Assembly (NCBI GenBank): GCA_023399465.1
Contig: JAEWPB010000162.1
Location: 1 to 25,056, forward strand
DNA length: 25,056 nucleotides
Direction of reading: 5' to 3'
Source of the DNA: Pseudomonadota bacterium
GTDB taxonomy: Bacteria; Pseudomonadota; Alphaproteobacteria; Rhizobiales; Rhizobiaceae
In this document: piece by piece, positions 16,752-23,534 of the stretch
Layout of the letters: each line of letters starts with the position of its first letter
Numbering within the stretch: the stretch's first letter is position 1
Notes under the pieces: generated by a model
Databases searched by the model: none
What the model was told of the DNA's origin: nothing
Seen by the model: the letters and a program-made list of their open reading frames with translations, nothing else
Translations under genes and position numbers: made by a program

Positions 16752-16842
16752 GGGCGATGTCACGTTGTCGGTGGCTTAACGGTTGGCAGATAATTGGGCG
16801 GGGATGAGCGAACCGACGATTAGTTACAAGAACCACCGCTTT

Positions 16843-16867
16843 TGACCTGCCACTGAGAATTTCCTCC
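16843..16867 (+). repeat. Left terminal inverted repeat of the IS3 remnant
   Basis: The repeat begins TGACCTGCCACTGAGAATTT. Its first 11 bases match the right end exactly, and similarity continues imperfectly (GAGAATTTCC against GGAATTTTCA). Confidence 0.75.
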
Positions 16868-16903
16868 AGAATGGATTAGAGTCCGCCCATTGAGGACGGA
16901 CTT

Positions 16904-16999
16904 ATGAAGAAGCAGCGATTTACGGAGAGCAGATCATTGCGGTGTTGAAGGAGCAGGAGGCCGGAGCGAAAGCGGCTGATCTTTGCCGCAGGCACGGGG
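16904..16999 (+). pseudogene. Broken 5' end of IS3-family orfA (helix-turn-helix protein)
   Basis: ATG 16904 opens MKKQRFTE, the usual start of IS3 OrfA. One base is missing in the GAGGAG run near 16925, so the frame shifts to a stop at 16946. Reading on in the correct frame gives QIIAVLKEQEAGAKAADLCR then RHG, the first helices of the DNA-binding domain. The match ends near 16999, where the internal deletion joins other sequence. Confidence 0.8.
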
Positions 17000-17134
17000 G
17001 CGGGCTATGCCGGGATCATCGCCGCGACAGGCTCCAACGCTACGCAATATGGAGGCTTCGCGTTTCCGCCGATTGCTCCCACCGCGCCATTTGGCATATC
17101 AAAAACTGCCGAGGCTCTAATCGCCGCCGGATGA
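17000..17134 (+). pseudogene. Probable C-terminal remnant of IS3-family orfB transposase
   Basis: A 44-codon frame opens at the deletion junction, reads AGYAGIIAATGSN then later APTAPFGISK and TAEALIAAG, and stops at 17132-17134, 18 bases from the right end of the element. This is where OrfB ends in IS3 elements, and the tail looks like the variable C-terminus of rhizobial members. The catalytic DDE core is absent. Confidence 0.55.
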
Positions 17135-17152
17135 AAATTCCGTGGCAGGTCA
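17131..17152 (-). repeat. Right terminal inverted repeat of the IS3 remnant
   Basis: Read on the minus strand from 17152 it starts TGACCTGCCACGGAATTTTC, matching the left end over the first 11 bases and more loosely beyond. Confidence 0.75.
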
Positions 17153-17244
17153 CCTGGTCCTCTCAATGGGCCAGAGCTTGCTTCAATATGGATTATTTCA
17201 ACGGGGCAATGTTAGCAGCAGCCGGCGCCGACGGCGGAGCGGGT

Positions 17245-17274
17245 GATGCGCTCGTAGAGGCGGACGAGCGCATC
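17245..17274 (-). terminator. Strong hairpin downstream of kdpE
   Basis: GATGCGCTCGT (17245-17255) and ACGAGCGCATC (17264-17274) pair perfectly over 11 bp around an 8-base loop; three more outer pairs including one G-T are possible. The hairpin lies 29-58 bases past the kdpE stop. No T-run follows, so it may end or stabilise the kdp transcript rather than act as a classic intrinsic terminator. Confidence 0.4.
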
Positions 17275-17302
17275 GCCGGCCTCCGAGATCGCCCTCTCCC
17301 CC

Positions 17303-17995
17303 TCAATCCGGTTCGCGCAGGCGATAGCCAACGCCGGTTTCGGTGGTGATGTATTGAGGCTGATCGGGGCTGGGTTCGATCTTCTGGCGCAGTTGCCGGA
17401 CATAGACGCGGAGATACTGGACGTCCGCCTGACCGCCCCAGATCTGTCTCAGCAGGTGCTGATGGGTGATGACCTTGCCCGCATGCTGCACGAGAATGCG
17501 CAGGATGTCGTACTCCTTCGGCGACAGCTTGACCTCGGCTTCGCCGACCCTGACGTTCCGTTTTACGAGGTTAACGCTAAGTGCGCCGGCCTTGAACACG
17601 GGCTGCTCGCCCTGCTGCTGCAACCGGTGGCGAAGGGCCACGCGAAGGCGGGCGGCAAGCTCCTTCATTCCGAACGGCTTGGTGACATAGTCATCGGCAC
17701 CATTTTCCAGCGCCCTGACAATTCCCTGCTCGTCGGTTCGGCTGGAAAGCACCACGATCGGCAAATGCAGCCCTTCGCCTCGCCATTGCGTGAGGAGTTC
17801 GTGGCCGCCGATATCCGGCAGGCCGAGATCGAGGATCACAAGATCCGGCCGGTCGCTGCCTATGCGGGCCTTGGCCTCCCTTGCATCATTCGCCTCGACG
17901 ACTGCGTATCCTTCGCTGGACAACCCCACCCTGAGGAGCCTGCGGATGGCTGGTTCGTCGTCTACGACCAGCACTCTTACGGCCGTATTCGTCAT
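17303..17995 (-). CDS. kdpE: KdpE, response regulator of the potassium-transport operon
   Basis: This 230-residue OmpR/PhoB-type DNA-binding regulator activates kdp transcription when phosphorylated by KdpD under K+ limitation. The receiver domain (about 5-118) has the acidic pair Asp12-Asp13, the phosphoacceptor Asp56 in LVILDLGLPD, Ser84 or Ser85, and Lys106 in YVTKPF. The winged-helix domain (about 133-228) includes KLSPKEYDILRILVQHAGKV and the recognition-helix region YLRVYVRQLRQKIE, ending ETGVGYRL. ATG 17995 overlaps the kdpD stop by 4 bases, so the two are translationally coupled. It is the last gene of the operon; the length and motifs are normal. Confidence 0.97.
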   Translation of the reverse strand: MTNTAVRVLVVDDEPAIRRLLRVGLSSEGYAVVEANDAREAKARIGSDRPDLVILDLGLPDIGGHELLTQWRGEGLHLPIVVLSSRTDEQGIVRALENGADDYVTKPFGMKELAARLRVALRHRLQQQGEQPVFKAGALSVNLVKRNVRVGEAEVKLSPKEYDILRILVQHAGKVITHQHLLRQIWGGQADVQYLRVYVRQLRQKIEPSPDQPQYITTETGVGYRLREPD

Positions 17996-20691
17996 TTGAG
18001 GGTCTCCGCGGGTTGCGCTTCGGTCGGGATCGGCATGGTGATCACGAAGACCGCGCCGGAGCGATCGGAGCGGTTTGCGGCCGAGATCGTACCACCCATC
18101 GCCTCGATGAAGCCCCTGCAGATCGAAAGTCCGAGGCCCGTGCCTGCGCGTACCTGATCACCCTTCCGAACACGATAGAAGCTGTCGAATATTCGCTCGA
18201 GGTCACGGTCCGGAATTCCCGGGCCTTCGTCCATGATCTCCAGTCGGACGCAAGCACCATCGCTGCTCGCCCGGATCGTGACGGTGGAGCCCGCAGGCGC
18301 GTACTTGGAAGCGTTGTCGAGCAGGTTGAAGAGCACCTGCTCGAACAGGACGGGATCGAGCATCAACATCGGCAGTTCGGCGGGAATGTCGACCGCCGTC
18401 CGGTGACGCCTCAGGACTTTCTCTGCCCGACGGAGCGCGGTCCCGACGATATCGCCGACATCATTGAGGGACGTACTGGGTTCGGTTGCGCCGGCTTCGA
18501 TTCTCGTCATGTCGAGCAGATTGGTGATGAAACGGTTCAGCCGCTCCGACTCGTCCACGACCGTTGACAACAGCTCGGCGCGATCGCCTTCCGCAATCGT
18601 GTTCGAATAGTCGCGCAGGGTTCCGGCCGCTCCCAAGACGGCGGCAAGCGGCGTCTTGAGGTCGTGGGAGATCGACGTGAGGAGCGCGGAGCGAAGCCTG
18701 TCGGCCTCGGCTGCCAGACGAGCCCGGTCGACGTCGGCGGCCAGTTGCACGCGCTCGATCGCCAGCGCGGCCTGATCAGCCAGGGCATCGAAAAGCCGTT
18801 GCTGCTCCGGCGTCAGGATTGGCCCCTGCCTGTCATTGTCGAGGCCGACGACGCCGATGGCCGCACGACCGGTCCTCAGCGGCAGGTAGAGCCGCCTTGC
18901 TCCCGGCAGGGTATCCGCCCCCCGCCCGGCGGGACGGTTGTTTTCCCAGGCCCAGTGCGCCGCGGCGATATCGGCGTCGACCAGAGTATCATCGGGTGGA
19001 TAGCCGGCCTTTACCGCAATGGAGCCGCCCTCGGGCAGAAGGATGACGACCCGGACCTTGAGCATGGAGGCGATCTGGTAGGCGCTCGCCCATAATACGT
19101 CATCGAGCGTATGCGTGCTCGCGAGCTTCTTCGAAAACAGATACAGGTCTTCGGTCGTCCTCGCGCGCTGACGTGCGGCCGCGGCCTGACGCTGCACACG
19201 TGCCGTCAGGTTGCTTGCAGTAACCGCGACCACGAGGAAAAAAACCAGCGCCAGCACGCTTTCCGGGTCGCGGATTGTGAGCGTGTAACGCGGGTCGAGA
19301 AAAAAGAAGTTGAAGGCGAGCGCGCTGAAGACGCAGGCATAGAGTGCCGGCCCCAGTCCCACCGTCACGGCCGAGAAAAGCACGGCCATCAGGAACACCA
19401 GTGCGAGATTGCGGACATCAAGAACCTGGTCGAGGACCATGCCGACTGCAAGCGCAATGATGACGAACAAGGTGCTGACGAGATAGGGCAGGAAGCGGAA
19501 CTGGGGCGGCGGTGGTGCATTCGTGACGCCCCTGATCGCCAGGCGTTCAATTCCGGGGACCACATGGATGCTGATGTCGCCGGAGTTGCGGATCAGCTCA
19601 TGCGCAACGGATCCCTCGAACATTTCTCGCCAGCGCGGCTTGTCCGGCTTGCCGACAACCACGTGAGTGAAATTGTTCGCCACCGCATACCGGAGAATGT
19701 CGTTGGCAACGCTCTGTCCCGGAATGGTCATCGCCTCGCCTCCGAGTTGCTCGGCGAGGCGCAGGTTCGAGGCCAGACGGTCCTTGTCCGCGTCGGAGAG
19801 ATTAATCGATCGTGGCGTCTCCACATAGATCGCGGTCCAGGCTGCTCGCAAGCGGTCAGCCTGTCGCTTGGCATAGCGCACCAGTGCCGCGCCGCGAGCG
19901 CTGTGGTCGATGCAGACAAGCACGCGCTCACCCGCTCCCCAGGGTCCCGGGATGGCGTTCGCCTGCATGTGGCTCAGCAACTGCTCGTCAACGCGTTCTG
20001 CGGTTCGGCGTAGCGCCAGTTCGCGGAGCGCGGTCAAATTGCCGGGAGAAAAGTAGTTCTCCATCGCATGCCTGGCAGTCGTCGGCAGGTAGACCTTGCC
20101 TTCCTTCAGGCGCTTGATGAGGTCGTCGGGCGTGAGATCGATGATTTCCACATCGTCCGCCCTGTCGATGATCGAATCGGGCACGGTCTCCCGGATCCGG
20201 ACGCGCGTGATCTGGGCGACGACATCGTTGAGGCTTTCGATATGCTGGACATTGAGAGTCGTATAGACATCGATCCCTTCAGCGAGGATTTCCTCCACAT
20301 CGAGATAGCGCTTGGCATGCCGGCTGCCGTCGACGTTGGTATGCGCCAGTTCGTCGACCAGGACCAGTTGGGGACGACGTGCCAGAATGGCGTCGAGATC
20401 CATCTCCTCAAGACGCAGGTTTCGGTATTCGATCGCACGGCGGGGGATGACCTCGAGCCCATCGATGAGGGCTTGTGTCTCCTTGCGACCGTGTGTTTCC
20501 ACGACGCCGATCACCACGTCGATGCCTTCGGCCTTTCGCGCGCGGCCGGCGAGCAGCATCTCGTAGGTCTTTCCAACGCCGGGCGCAGCACCAAGAAAGA
20601 TCTTCAGATGCCCGCGACCCTCGCGCTCGGCATTTGCGAGCAGGGCGTCCGGCGAGGGTCGTGCCTGGGCATTGCGTCGTTCATCGGGCAT
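17992..20691 (-). CDS. kdpD: KdpD, potassium-sensing histidine kinase
   Basis: This 899-residue inner-membrane sensor kinase senses K+ limitation or osmotic change and controls KdpE phosphorylation. The N-terminal KdpD domain has Walker A GAAPGVGKT (34-42, Lys41) and a Walker B-like LVDELAHTN (Asp113). A universal-stress-type domain follows (VLVCIDHSARGAALVRYAK, about 255-365). Four membrane segments lie at about 395-490, then a GAF-like region, the HisKA box SISHDLKTPL with phosphoacceptor His676, and the ATPase boxes NLLDNASKYAP, DEGPGIP and GTGLGLSICRG. The length matches full-length family members. ATG 20691 lacks a strong ribosome site. It starts 54 bases after kdpC and overlaps kdpE. 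Confidence 0.97.
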   Translation of the reverse strand: MPDERRNAQARPSPDALLANAEREGRGHLKIFLGAAPGVGKTYEMLLAGRARKAEGIDVVIGVVETHGRKETQALIDGLEVIPRRAIEYRNLRLEEMDLDAILARRPQLVLVDELAHTNVDGSRHAKRYLDVEEILAEGIDVYTTLNVQHIESLNDVVAQITRVRIRETVPDSIIDRADDVEIIDLTPDDLIKRLKEGKVYLPTTARHAMENYFSPGNLTALRELALRRTAERVDEQLLSHMQANAIPGPWGAGERVLVCIDHSARGAALVRYAKRQADRLRAAWTAIYVETPRSINLSDADKDRLASNLRLAEQLGGEAMTIPGQSVANDILRYAVANNFTHVVVGKPDKPRWREMFEGSVAHELIRNSGDISIHVVPGIERLAIRGVTNAPPPPQFRFLPYLVSTLFVIIALAVGMVLDQVLDVRNLALVFLMAVLFSAVTVGLGPALYACVFSALAFNFFFLDPRYTLTIRDPESVLALVFFLVVAVTASNLTARVQRQAAAARQRARTTEDLYLFSKKLASTHTLDDVLWASAYQIASMLKVRVVILLPEGGSIAVKAGYPPDDTLVDADIAAAHWAWENNRPAGRGADTLPGARRLYLPLRTGRAAIGVVGLDNDRQGPILTPEQQRLFDALADQAALAIERVQLAADVDRARLAAEADRLRSALLTSISHDLKTPLAAVLGAAGTLRDYSNTIAEGDRAELLSTVVDESERLNRFITNLLDMTRIEAGATEPSTSLNDVGDIVGTALRRAEKVLRRHRTAVDIPAELPMLMLDPVLFEQVLFNLLDNASKYAPAGSTVTIRASSDGACVRLEIMDEGPGIPDRDLERIFDSFYRVRKGDQVRAGTGLGLSICRGFIEAMGGTISAANRSDRSGAVFVITMPIPTEAQPAETLK

Positions 20692-20716
20692 CGATGCGCA
20701 TTCCGTCGCGGTGCTC

Positions 20717-20736
20717 CGGGGGCGTGATGCTCCCCG
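20717..20736 (-). repeat. Small hairpin between kdpC and kdpD
   Basis: CGGGG (20717-20721) and CCCCG (20732-20736) form a 5-bp GC stem with a 10-base loop inside the 54-base kdpC-kdpD gap. It could lower expression of the regulatory genes relative to the pump genes, or be chance. Confidence 0.3.
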
Positions 20737-20745
20737 ATTACTTCG

Positions 20746-21315
20746 TTATGGGCCAGCTTTGCCGTCAAGCGCAAGGTTCAAGGCAAGAACGTTGACCACA
20801 GGCTCGCCCATGAAACCGAGTTCACGGTCAATGATATGGGCATCAACCATCTCCTTCACCTTGGCTTCATCGAGACCACGTGCACCGGCGACGCGCGAAA
20901 CCTGGAAATAGGCGGCCTCGGGCGAGATATGCGGATCGAGACCGCTGGCCGATGTCGTGACCAGATCCATCGGGACTGGAACCTTGGAGTTCGTCGTCTT
21001 CAGCGCCTCGGCATCCGTCTTGATACGTTCGATCAGCTTCGCGTTGGTCGGCCCGAGATTGGAGCCACTGGAACCGGCTGCATTGTAACCATCGCCCGCG
21101 GCCGACGGTCGTCCGTGGAAATACCGATCGCCGGTGAAAGACTGGCCGATCAGTTCGGAACCGACCACCGTGCCGTCTATCTCGACCAGGCTTCCATTGG
21201 CCTGATGCGGCAAGAGCCACTGGGCGATCGCGGTCATTCCAATCGGGTAGATAAGTCCGGTCAGGACGGTCAAAGCGACGATCATGACAATCGCAGGTCT
21301 TGCTTGCTTCCACAT
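20746..21315 (-). CDS. kdpC: KdpC, potassium-transporting ATPase subunit C
   Basis: This 189-residue subunit of the KdpFABC pump stabilises the complex and aids nucleotide binding by KdpB. One N-terminal membrane helix (about 9-28, IVMIVALTVLTGLIYPIGMT) anchors it. The periplasmic part carries family blocks GSELIGQSFTGDRYFHGRPS, SSGSNLGPTN and the C-terminal ASGLDPHISPEAAYFQVSRV followed by the LGFMGEPVVNVLALNLAL end. The length is typical. ATG 21315 lies 11 bases after the kdpB stop, and AAGGA overlapping that stop serves as its ribosome site. Confidence 0.97.
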   Translation of the reverse strand: MWKQARPAIVMIVALTVLTGLIYPIGMTAIAQWLLPHQANGSLVEIDGTVVGSELIGQSFTGDRYFHGRPSAAGDGYNAAGSSGSNLGPTNAKLIERIKTDAEALKTTNSKVPVPMDLVTTSASGLDPHISPEAAYFQVSRVAGARGLDEAKVKEMVDAHIIDRELGFMGEPVVNVLALNLALDGKAGP

Positions 21316-21326
21316 CTCTGCGGTCC

Positions 21327-23417
21327 TTATGCGAGGCCGATCGTCGTGATGACGACGTCGATCAATTTGATGCCGATGAAGGGGACGATGATGCCGCCAA
21401 GGCCGTAGATCATCAGGTTGCGCGACAGGAGTGCGGCCGCGCCCACCGGTCGGTACTTCACTCCCTTGAGCGAAAGCGGGATCAGCGCGACGATGATCAG
21501 GGCGTTGAAGATGATCGCCGAGAGAATTGCGCTCTCCGGCGTCTTCAAGCCCATGATGTTGAGAGCACCGAGTTGCGGATAGAATGCCAGGAACATCGCG
21601 GGGATGATGGCGAAATACTTGGCAACGTCATTGGCGATCGAGAAGGTTGTCAGAGCGCCGCGCGTCATCAGCAGTTGCTTGCCGATCCCGACGATCTCGA
21701 TGAGCTTTGTCGGGTCGGAATCGAGGTCGACCATATTGCCTGCCTCGCGCGCCGCCATGGTGCCGGTGTTCATGGCAACGCCAACATCGGCTTGTGCAAG
21801 CGCGGGTGCGTCGTTGGTACCATCGCCGCACATGGCAACCAGTTTGCCCCGTGCCTGTTCTTCGCGGATAAGGTTCAACTTGTTTTCGGGCGTCGCCTGG
21901 GCCAGGAAGTCATCGACGCCCGCTTCAGCAGCGATTGCAGCAGCGGTCATCGGGTTATCGCCGGTGATCATCACGGTTCGGATGCCCATCCGCCGCAATT
22001 CCGCGAAACGCTCGCGGATACCGCCCTTGACGATATCCTTCAGGTGGACGACGCCGAGCAAGCGGCCGTCCCTGGCTACAGCGAGAGGCGTACCGCCCGC
22101 CTTGGCGATTTCGTCGGCGATCGCCTGGATTTCCCGGACGGACTGCGCGTCGCGGGCTGAAATGCTGGCCGCGGAACCACCCGCGTTCGCCATTGCCGCA
22201 CGCCCGACGAATTGCAGAAGCGATTCGACAGCCCCCTTGCGAATTCTGGAGCCCTCGAAGTCGACACCACTCATCCGGCTTTGTGCAGTGAACGGCACGA
22301 AGTGCGCATGCAGGCTTCCCATGTCGCGCGCGCGGAGACCATATTTCTCCTTGGCGAGCACGACAATGGAGCGCCCTTCGGGCGTTTCGTCGGCGAGCGA
22401 TGCCAACTGGGCTGCATCGGCCAGTTCCTGTTCGCTGACACCACGGACCGGCTTGAACTCGGTTGCCTGCCGGTTGCCAAGCGTGATCGTGCCGGTCTTG
22501 TCGAGCAGCAGCGTATCGACGTCGCCCGCGGCCTCTACCGCACGCCCCGACATTGCCAGAACGTTGAAGCGCACGAGCCTGTCCATGCCGGCAATGCCAA
22601 TGGCAGACAACAGCGCACCGATCGTCGTCGGGATCAGTGTCACGAAAAGCGCGACAAGCATGAGAACCGGGATATAGCCGCCGGCATAGATCGCGAAACT
22701 CGGGATCGTCGCGGTCGCCAGGACGAAGATCAGCGTCATGCCGGCAAGCAGGATGTTGAGCGCGATTTCGTTGGGGGTCTTCTGTCGTTGTGCACCTTCG
22801 ACGAGCGCGATCATGCGATCGATGAAGGTCGACCCGGCGGCCGCGGTGATGCGGACACGGATCCAGTCGGACAATACTTGTGTACCGCCGGTCACCGCCG
22901 ACCGGTCGCCGCCGGACTCACGGATCACCGGTGCGGATTCGCCGGTGATGGCCGCTTCGTTGACTGAAGCGACGCCTTCGATGACCTCACCATCCGAGGG
23001 GATGATGTCGCCGGCCTCCACCAGTACGATGTCACCGACCTTCAGGCTGGTGCCGGGGACGACCGTATAGTTGCCGAGGTCCCCGTCCCTCAACAGCTTG
23101 GCCTGGGTTTCGGTACGTGCCCGGCGCAGCGTCTCTGCCTGAGCCTTGCCGCGTCCCTCGGCCACGGCTTCGGCGAAGTTCGCGAAGAGCACGGTGAACC
23201 AGAGCCAGATGACGATCTGGACGGAGAAACCGATATTGCCATTCCCGGTGGCCAGGTCGCGAATGAGCAGGATGGTGGTCAGCGTCGAAACCACGGCAAC
23301 CACGAACATCACGGGGTTTCGCGCAAGCGTCCTCGGATCGAGTTTCCGGAAAGCGTCGCCGATGGCGGGCATGAGGATGCGGGCATCAATGATACTCTGT
23401 GTCTTGGGCTGGCTCAT
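21327..23417 (-). CDS. kdpB: KdpB, P-type ATPase catalytic subunit of the potassium pump
   Basis: This 696-residue catalytic subunit hydrolyses ATP to drive K+ uptake through KdpA. The phosphorylated aspartate is Asp306 in DKTGTITLG, close to Asp307 of the E. coli protein. The actuator loop ITGESAPV, the nucleotide-domain region KYGLRARD and the hinge MITGDNPMTA with CGDGTNDAPALAQADVGVAM are all present. Membrane segments occur near 35-75, 215-275 and at the C-terminus (about 580-690), with GLKTPESAILSAIIFNALII in the last group. Length and order are standard. ATG 23417 follows GGAG about 7 bases upstream; an unusually long 117-base gap separates it from kdpA. Confidence 0.98.
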   Translation of the reverse strand: MSQPKTQSIIDARILMPAIGDAFRKLDPRTLARNPVMFVVAVVSTLTTILLIRDLATGNGNIGFSVQIVIWLWFTVLFANFAEAVAEGRGKAQAETLRRARTETQAKLLRDGDLGNYTVVPGTSLKVGDIVLVEAGDIIPSDGEVIEGVASVNEAAITGESAPVIRESGGDRSAVTGGTQVLSDWIRVRITAAAGSTFIDRMIALVEGAQRQKTPNEIALNILLAGMTLIFVLATATIPSFAIYAGGYIPVLMLVALFVTLIPTTIGALLSAIGIAGMDRLVRFNVLAMSGRAVEAAGDVDTLLLDKTGTITLGNRQATEFKPVRGVSEQELADAAQLASLADETPEGRSIVVLAKEKYGLRARDMGSLHAHFVPFTAQSRMSGVDFEGSRIRKGAVESLLQFVGRAAMANAGGSAASISARDAQSVREIQAIADEIAKAGGTPLAVARDGRLLGVVHLKDIVKGGIRERFAELRRMGIRTVMITGDNPMTAAAIAAEAGVDDFLAQATPENKLNLIREEQARGKLVAMCGDGTNDAPALAQADVGVAMNTGTMAAREAGNMVDLDSDPTKLIEIVGIGKQLLMTRGALTTFSIANDVAKYFAIIPAMFLAFYPQLGALNIMGLKTPESAILSAIIFNALIIVALIPLSLKGVKYRPVGAAALLSRNLMIYGLGGIIVPFIGIKLIDVVITTIGLA

Positions 23418-23534
23418 AGGAGACTCCAGTTTGAGCGCGAACCGGGCGCGACCGACCTGTTGCGATAACGCCAGGCATTGCTAGTGGCTGGTCGACGCCA
23501 CGATTTAGAGGTTCTCTAGCGCTTGCCATGTTCC

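Larger units (their letters stand above)
16843..17152 (+). mobile_element. Internally deleted IS3-family element, 310 bases, both ends kept
   Basis: Both ends carry the same terminal inverted repeat beginning TGACCTGCCAC: the left at 16843, the right ending at 17152 on the opposite strand. Between them lie the first part of an IS3-type orfA and what looks like the last codons of orfB, joined near 17000. More than 800 bases of a normal IS3 element are missing, so it cannot make transposase but could in principle be moved by a relative. No target duplication is visible (TTT left, CCT right), which fits deletion or recombination between copies. Confidence 0.75.

Noticed and set aside
16942..17349. 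Plus-strand 135-codon frame after the low-GC gene
   Set aside because: It begins inside the broken orfA, crosses the deletion junction out of frame with orfB, leaves the IS and runs over the kdpE end; it is not a real gene.
17212..17403. Minus-strand 63-codon frame ending SEAGDALVRLYERITRSAVG
   Set aside because: It overlaps the kdpE end in another frame, and its tail is built from the hairpin sequence; no domain seen.
19111..22677. Long plus-strand frames opposite kdpB, kdpC and kdpD (up to 357 codons)
   Set aside because: All are antisense shadows of well-recognised kdp genes.
23386..23529. Possible short gene in the kdpA-kdpB gap, 47 codons from ATG 23529
   Set aside because: It runs into kdpB in another frame, has no ribosome site and no hydrophobic helix, so it is not a displaced kdpF.
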